Assembly: GCA_024331125.1 (NCBI GenBank)
Contig: JANDJI010000006.1
Coordinates: 146,985 to 210,984 of the forward strand
Reading direction: 5' to 3'
Length of the DNA: 64,000 nt
Origin: Nitrospira sp.
GTDB taxonomy: Bacteria > Nitrospirota > Nitrospiria > Nitrospirales > Nitrospiraceae
Every line of letters starts with the position of its first letter. Position 1 is the first letter of the stretch. Below are positions 60,861-64,000 of this stretch, in pieces. Position numbers and translations under genes: made by a program. Below the pieces are notes generated by a model. It saw only the letters and a list, made by a program, of their open reading frames with translations. It ran no database searches and was not told where the DNA came from.

Positions 60861-61522
60861 ACTCTCACTGCTGCTTCGCCCCTCCTCAACTTATCCTCCA
60901 ATCAAGCGGCTTAGTTACTACTTCATGAATTGCCCGGACAATAGACTAAAAGAATCTTTTGCATGAAAGCGTACATGTTCCTCCTTACTCGCCTTCCCTC
61001 CATTCATTCACTCTCTCTTCAAGTTCCACGCCAAGTTTGTTTCGCCCATGCCTTTCTGACAACAAACTGTAACGAAAACCTTTAAGAGAGAACCGACACG
61101 ACTCTTGTCATCTCCATCGCATAGGTATTCGTCTAAAAACCATGACACACGATAAGTTTGCCCCTTATTTCCCCAGGGCCGTTTTTTATTTGAGGCCTTT
61201 TTCCCCGTCCCGGGAAAGCTTGTTTAACAATCAATTCGCCGTCTTATCCCCTAACATTTCACACAAAAATCAGGAAATTCCTGCGAGATTTCCTTACTTG
61301 CAAAAGACTCCGAACAGCCACCGATACTACTCATAGTATGGCATGACCGTTGCTGAAGGATGCCGATGAGTTTTGGAAGTTTGCGACCATTGACAAGACA
61401 CTGCACCATGCTCCGCTATCACCTCACGATTGCTCAGGGTTTTTCTTCTCCACGACACGTATCATCACCCTGAAATCAACAAAAGTTATGAAATGCAACG
61501 CCATGAAATGGAGACTCCGCCG
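60861..61522. other. long AT-rich intergenic region upstream of the Crp/Fnr gene
   Basis: 662 nt, visibly richer in A and T than its neighbours, with no supported gene. A 64-codon frame (61142-61336) has no coding features. An inverted repeat ATACTA-CTCA-TAGTAT (61324-61339), about 180 nt before the Crp/Fnr start, has the 6-4-6 shape of sites bound by dimeric regulators. The composition suggests a transferred or regulatory segment. Confidence 0.45.
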
Positions 61523-62263
61523 ATGACGCATAATTGCGACGACTGCCGAAACCGAAACCTGACAAGTCTTTGTCTCTTGGAAGCATCGGAATGGGCATCC
61601 TTTGTCAAAGGACGCACCTTGCGCCAGTTTCGGGCAAGAGAGGTCGTTTTTCACGAAGGCATGCCGACCTCGACCGTTTATATTTTGTGCGGCGGACGAG
61701 TGAAGCTCTCTCTCAACACGCCGCGAGGAACAACCCGCATTGTCAAGCTCCTATCCGCCCGCTCATCCCCTTGCGAGATCCTGGATAAAGCCGCGTTGGA
61801 ACGGTCCGTTTATTCCTTCACCTGCGAAACGCTCACGGAAGCGCAAATCGCCTGCATCGATCGAACCCACTTCACCTGGCTGCTGCAACACAACCACCGG
61901 TTCACACTCCTCGTGCTGAATGCACTCATCGCCGAAGCCATGTCTCATCTCGACGCCCTGCGCGAGCAGTGCCTCCCGGCCCGTCAGCGAGTCGGGAGAG
62001 TCCTTATCGCCTTGTCAGAAAATTCGGAAAAAGAACAAGGTGGGTGGAGCCATAGTCCCCGCGCTGTTTCTCTGCGCCGGCAAGAAATGGCCGACTTGCT
62101 CGGTATCACACGTGAAACGGTGGCTCGGATCCTCAGCTCATTCCAACGTGAAGGCCTCATTGCCCTTCATGGACGACGCTGCGAGATTCTCGCCTTGGAT
62201 CGGCTTCGACGGCTGATCGGGGCCACGGCTCCATCCGTGATGGAAATCACATCGCGAGTGTGA
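61523..62263 (+). CDS. Crp/Fnr-family transcriptional regulator
   Basis: 246 residues from the ATG of MTHNCDDC, with GGAG 9 nt upstream; open frame extends to 61430. A cyclic-nucleotide-binding-type barrel (about 30-140, EVVFHEGMPTSTVYILCGGR, VKLSLNTPRGTTRIVKLLS) is followed by a dimer helix and a winged helix-turn-helix (RRQEMADLLGITRETVARIL). An N-terminal CDDC with a further Cys eight residues later and internal Cys residues recall Fnr iron-sulfur or redox sensing, though spacing differs from E. coli Fnr. It precedes a chemoreceptor gene by 112 nt. Confidence 0.88.
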   Translation: MTHNCDDCRNRNLTSLCLLEASEWASFVKGRTLRQFRAREVVFHEGMPTSTVYILCGGRVKLSLNTPRGTTRIVKLLSARSSPCEILDKAALERSVYSFTCETLTEAQIACIDRTHFTWLLQHNHRFTLLVLNALIAEAMSHLDALREQCLPARQRVGRVLIALSENSEKEQGGWSHSPRAVSLRRQEMADLLGITRETVARILSSFQREGLIALHGRRCEILALDRLRRLIGATAPSVMEITSRV

Positions 62264-62375
62264 TGGTGATCATGTTCCTTTTCTCCATGTAAGCCGAAAT
62301 GATCATCAAACAGCCTGGTGAATGTGACACAAGCACCGGGCCGAAACGTCATCACGCTTAACTACAGGAGATCCG

Positions 62376-64000
62376 ATGGGAACCTTGCGTACGATCAGAT
62401 CGAGTTTGAAGCAATTCTTTTCAAGAGCCGCCACCATGACGGCTTTAGTTGAAAAAACACATCCTCTGCTTGAGTTGGCGCCGGATGGGACGGTGGTGAC
62501 GGCGAACGAGCGGTTTCTGGCGCTCACGGGCTATGCCCTGGACGAGATCAAGGGAAGGCATCACCGCCTCTTTTGCGACCAGGCGGAGGCGGAGAGCCCG
62601 GAGGATCGCGCGCTGTGGGAGCGGGTGCGTCGGGGGGAGGCCGACTCCCGAGTGCTGAAATGGGGGGGCCAGGGCGGCAAGGCCGTGTGGCTGGCCGCCT
62701 CCTTGCTCCCGTTGGGCGGTGGCAGTCAGCCGAGCAAGATCCTCGTGGTCGCGACCGATGTGACGGCGCTCTATACGGAACTGGAAAGGGTCAAAGAAGA
62801 ACTTTCTGTCCGCCAGGCCATCATGGATATCACGAGTGTCGTTTCGGAGGCGAATCTCAAGGGCGACATCGTTCATATCAACGACTACTTTTGTCGGCTT
62901 TCCAAGTACAGCCGGGAGGAACTGCTGGGCAAGCCCCACAACATCGTGCGGCATCCGGATATGCCCAAGGAGGTGTTCAAGCAGATGTGGGCCACGATCG
63001 GGCGGGGGCAGATCTTCCGCGGGGTGGTCAAAAACCGGGCCAAGGACGGCACGCCGTACTATGTGGACGCGGTCATCGCGCCGTTCGTCGATAAGAAGAC
63101 GGGCAAGCCCAAGAAGTATCTCGGCGTTCGCTACGACATCACCCACTACGAGATTCAACGCCACAACATGCAGGGGCTCATGGATGCCATCAACCGGGCC
63201 TATGCCGTGATCGAATTTGGGCTTGATGGCACGATTCTCACGGCCAATGACAAGTTTCTCACCACCACCGGCTACACCCTGGAGGAGCTCAGGGGCAAGT
63301 CTCATCGGCTGTTCTGTGAGGCGACGGGAGCCCCGAGCTCCCGGGAGGAGGCCCTGTGGGAGAAACTGCGCACCGGTGAGTTCGAGGCGGGGGTCTATCG
63401 GCGGGTGGGCAAGGGGGGGAAAGAAGTCTGGCTCCAAGCCTCCTACAATCCCGTCAAGGACGAGATGGGCCGGCCGTTTAAAATCGTGCTGCTTGCCACC
63501 GACATCACGGGCCAGAAGCAGGCGCAGGCCGAAGTCGAACGGTTGATCAAAGCGGCCGCCGACGGCCACCTGTCCGAACGGATCGCGCTCGAACGCTTCG
63601 AGGGATCGGCCCGGGAACTGGTGGCCAGTTTCAATCAGTTGCTCGATGCGGTGGCCACGCCGCTGGCGGAGGTGCAGGCGGTGATGACGGCGTTGGGGGA
63701 AGGCGATCTCAGCAAGCACATGACCGGCGACTATCGCGGCGAGTTCGAGTCGATTAAAACCAGCGTCAACGCCGCTTTGAGCCAGGTGACGCAGATGATC
63801 AGCACGGTGCGGGAGGCAGTCGAATCGGTCCGGTCCGGCTCGGAGCAGATCAGCCAGGGGAGCGATGATCTCTCGCAGCGGACGAGCGAGCAGGCGTCGG
63901 CGTTGGAGGAGACGTCGGCGTCGATGGAGGAGATGACGGCGACGGTGAAGCAGAATGCGGACAATGCGCGGCAGGCGGAGCAGTTGGCGCAGGCGGCGCG
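62376..64000 (+). CDS. soluble methyl-accepting chemotaxis protein with three PAS domains (partial)
   Basis: The first 541 codons; the gene continues beyond the window. AGGAGATCC precedes the ATG. Three PAS domains are seen (about 22-130, 140-265, 275-395), each with the GYxxxEI/LxGKxH signature (GYALDEIKGRHH, KYSREELLGKPHN, GYTLEELRGKSH). PAS2 resembles Aer-type oxygen/redox receptors (NIVRHPDMPKEVFKQMW). HAMP-like segments (about 425-475) lead into the start of the signalling domain (LSQRTSEQASALEETSASME). No transmembrane helix is visible, so it is probably cytosolic. Codon usage is more GC-rich than upstream genes. Confidence 0.9.
   Translation, partial: MGTLRTIRSSLKQFFSRAATMTALVEKTHPLLELAPDGTVVTANERFLALTGYALDEIKGRHHRLFCDQAEAESPEDRALWERVRRGEADSRVLKWGGQGGKAVWLAASLLPLGGGSQPSKILVVATDVTALYTELERVKEELSVRQAIMDITSVVSEANLKGDIVHINDYFCRLSKYSREELLGKPHNIVRHPDMPKEVFKQMWATIGRGQIFRGVVKNRAKDGTPYYVDAVIAPFVDKKTGKPKKYLGVRYDITHYEIQRHNMQGLMDAINRAYAVIEFGLDGTILTANDKFLTTTGYTLEELRGKSHRLFCEATGAPSSREEALWEKLRTGEFEAGVYRRVGKGGKEVWLQASYNPVKDEMGRPFKIVLLATDITGQKQAQAEVERLIKAAADGHLSERIALERFEGSARELVASFNQLLDAVATPLAEVQAVMTALGEGDLSKHMTGDYRGEFESIKTSVNAALSQVTQMISTVREAVESVRSGSEQISQGSDDLSQRTSEQASALEETSASMEEMTATVKQNADNARQAEQLAQAA

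Noticed and set aside
61142..61336. 64-codon plus-strand frame in the AT-rich region
   Set aside because: Composition and lack of a ribosome-binding site indicate a chance frame.
62445..63719. 424-codon minus-strand frame opposite the chemoreceptor
   Set aside because: It is the antisense shadow of the PAS domains; the plus strand gives clear PAS and MCP motifs.
1..64000. Reverse transcriptase, CRISPR array, tRNA, rRNA or transposase genes
   Set aside because: No polymerase YxDD motif frame, no regularly spaced repeats, no tRNA cloverleaf and no transposase frame were recognised by eye on either strand; a covariance search could still reveal a small RNA.

Overview
The window reads as chromosomal DNA of a Gram-negative bacterium of the Nitrospirota, most likely the genus Nitrospira. 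This is inferred from four things: a complete Pup-proteasome operon outside the Actinobacteria, a His-rich SmbP-type metal-binding protein (a family known from nitrifiers), outer-membrane and lipoprotein genes typical of a diderm, and GC-rich, densely packed genes. No rRNA, tRNA, CRISPR array, prophage or insertion sequence was recognised.

Layout. 0.1-7.9 kb (minus strand): a Pup-proteasome operon read from a clear promoter at 7938-7966 in the order ARC/Mpa ATPase, dop, prcB, prcA, pafA, with an exported M23 peptidase gene overlapping the pafA stop. 8.0-9.8 kb: thiS-thiG-thiE, with an unusual C-terminal tail on ThiS. 10-11.6 kb: a helix-hairpin-helix protein and a MinD/ParA-like ATPase. 11.9-20.8 kb: a long minus-strand run of core genes (ffh, then rpsP-rimM-trmD-rplS-rnhB-yraN-ftsE-ftsX-envC-ctpA) joining ribosome and tRNA maturation to cell-division peptidoglycan remodelling. 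21-30.4 kb: uvrB, an RRM RNA-binding protein with a textbook terminator, envelope proteins, an M28 peptidase, a TolC-like channel and a metallo-beta-lactamase-fold hydrolase.

30.5-34.8 kb is the accessory part: a MazEF-type toxin-antitoxin pair under a palindromic operator, a lone ribbon-helix-helix antitoxin-like gene, and an 889-residue DUF4062 - STAND NTPase - FGE/C-lectin protein. The C-terminus of that protein resembles the variable region of a diversity-generating retroelement target, and the gene is bracketed by REP-like palindromes. 34.9-45.5 kb holds a UvrA homologue, DUF3422, a CsgG/PDZ lipoprotein, YqgE, a nitrilase-family amidohydrolase, SmbP, a rhodanese, a histone-deacetylase-like enzyme, a TPR protein and a deaminase. 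45.5-48.5 kb is an unassigned three-gene minus-strand cluster (small protein, PD-(D/E)XK-like protein, pentapeptide-repeat membrane protein) that diverges from pepF across a perfect 9-3-9 palindrome.

48.7-64 kb: pepF, a pseudouridine synthase, an iron-regulated-looking BFD ferredoxin, an exported flavodoxin, DUF192, rel/spoT, recJ, the pup gene itself (57449-57646, about 50 kb from the proteasome operon), a proton-pumping pyrophosphatase, an XRE regulator, a Crp/Fnr regulator and the first 541 codons of a soluble triple-PAS chemoreceptor that runs off the right end.

How they work together: Pup (57.5 kb) would be ligated to target lysines by PafA, removed by Dop, and its conjugates unfolded by ARC and degraded by PrcA/PrcB (1.6-7.9 kb). 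Because Pup here ends in Gly-Gly-Glu, the Dop deamidation step should not be needed.
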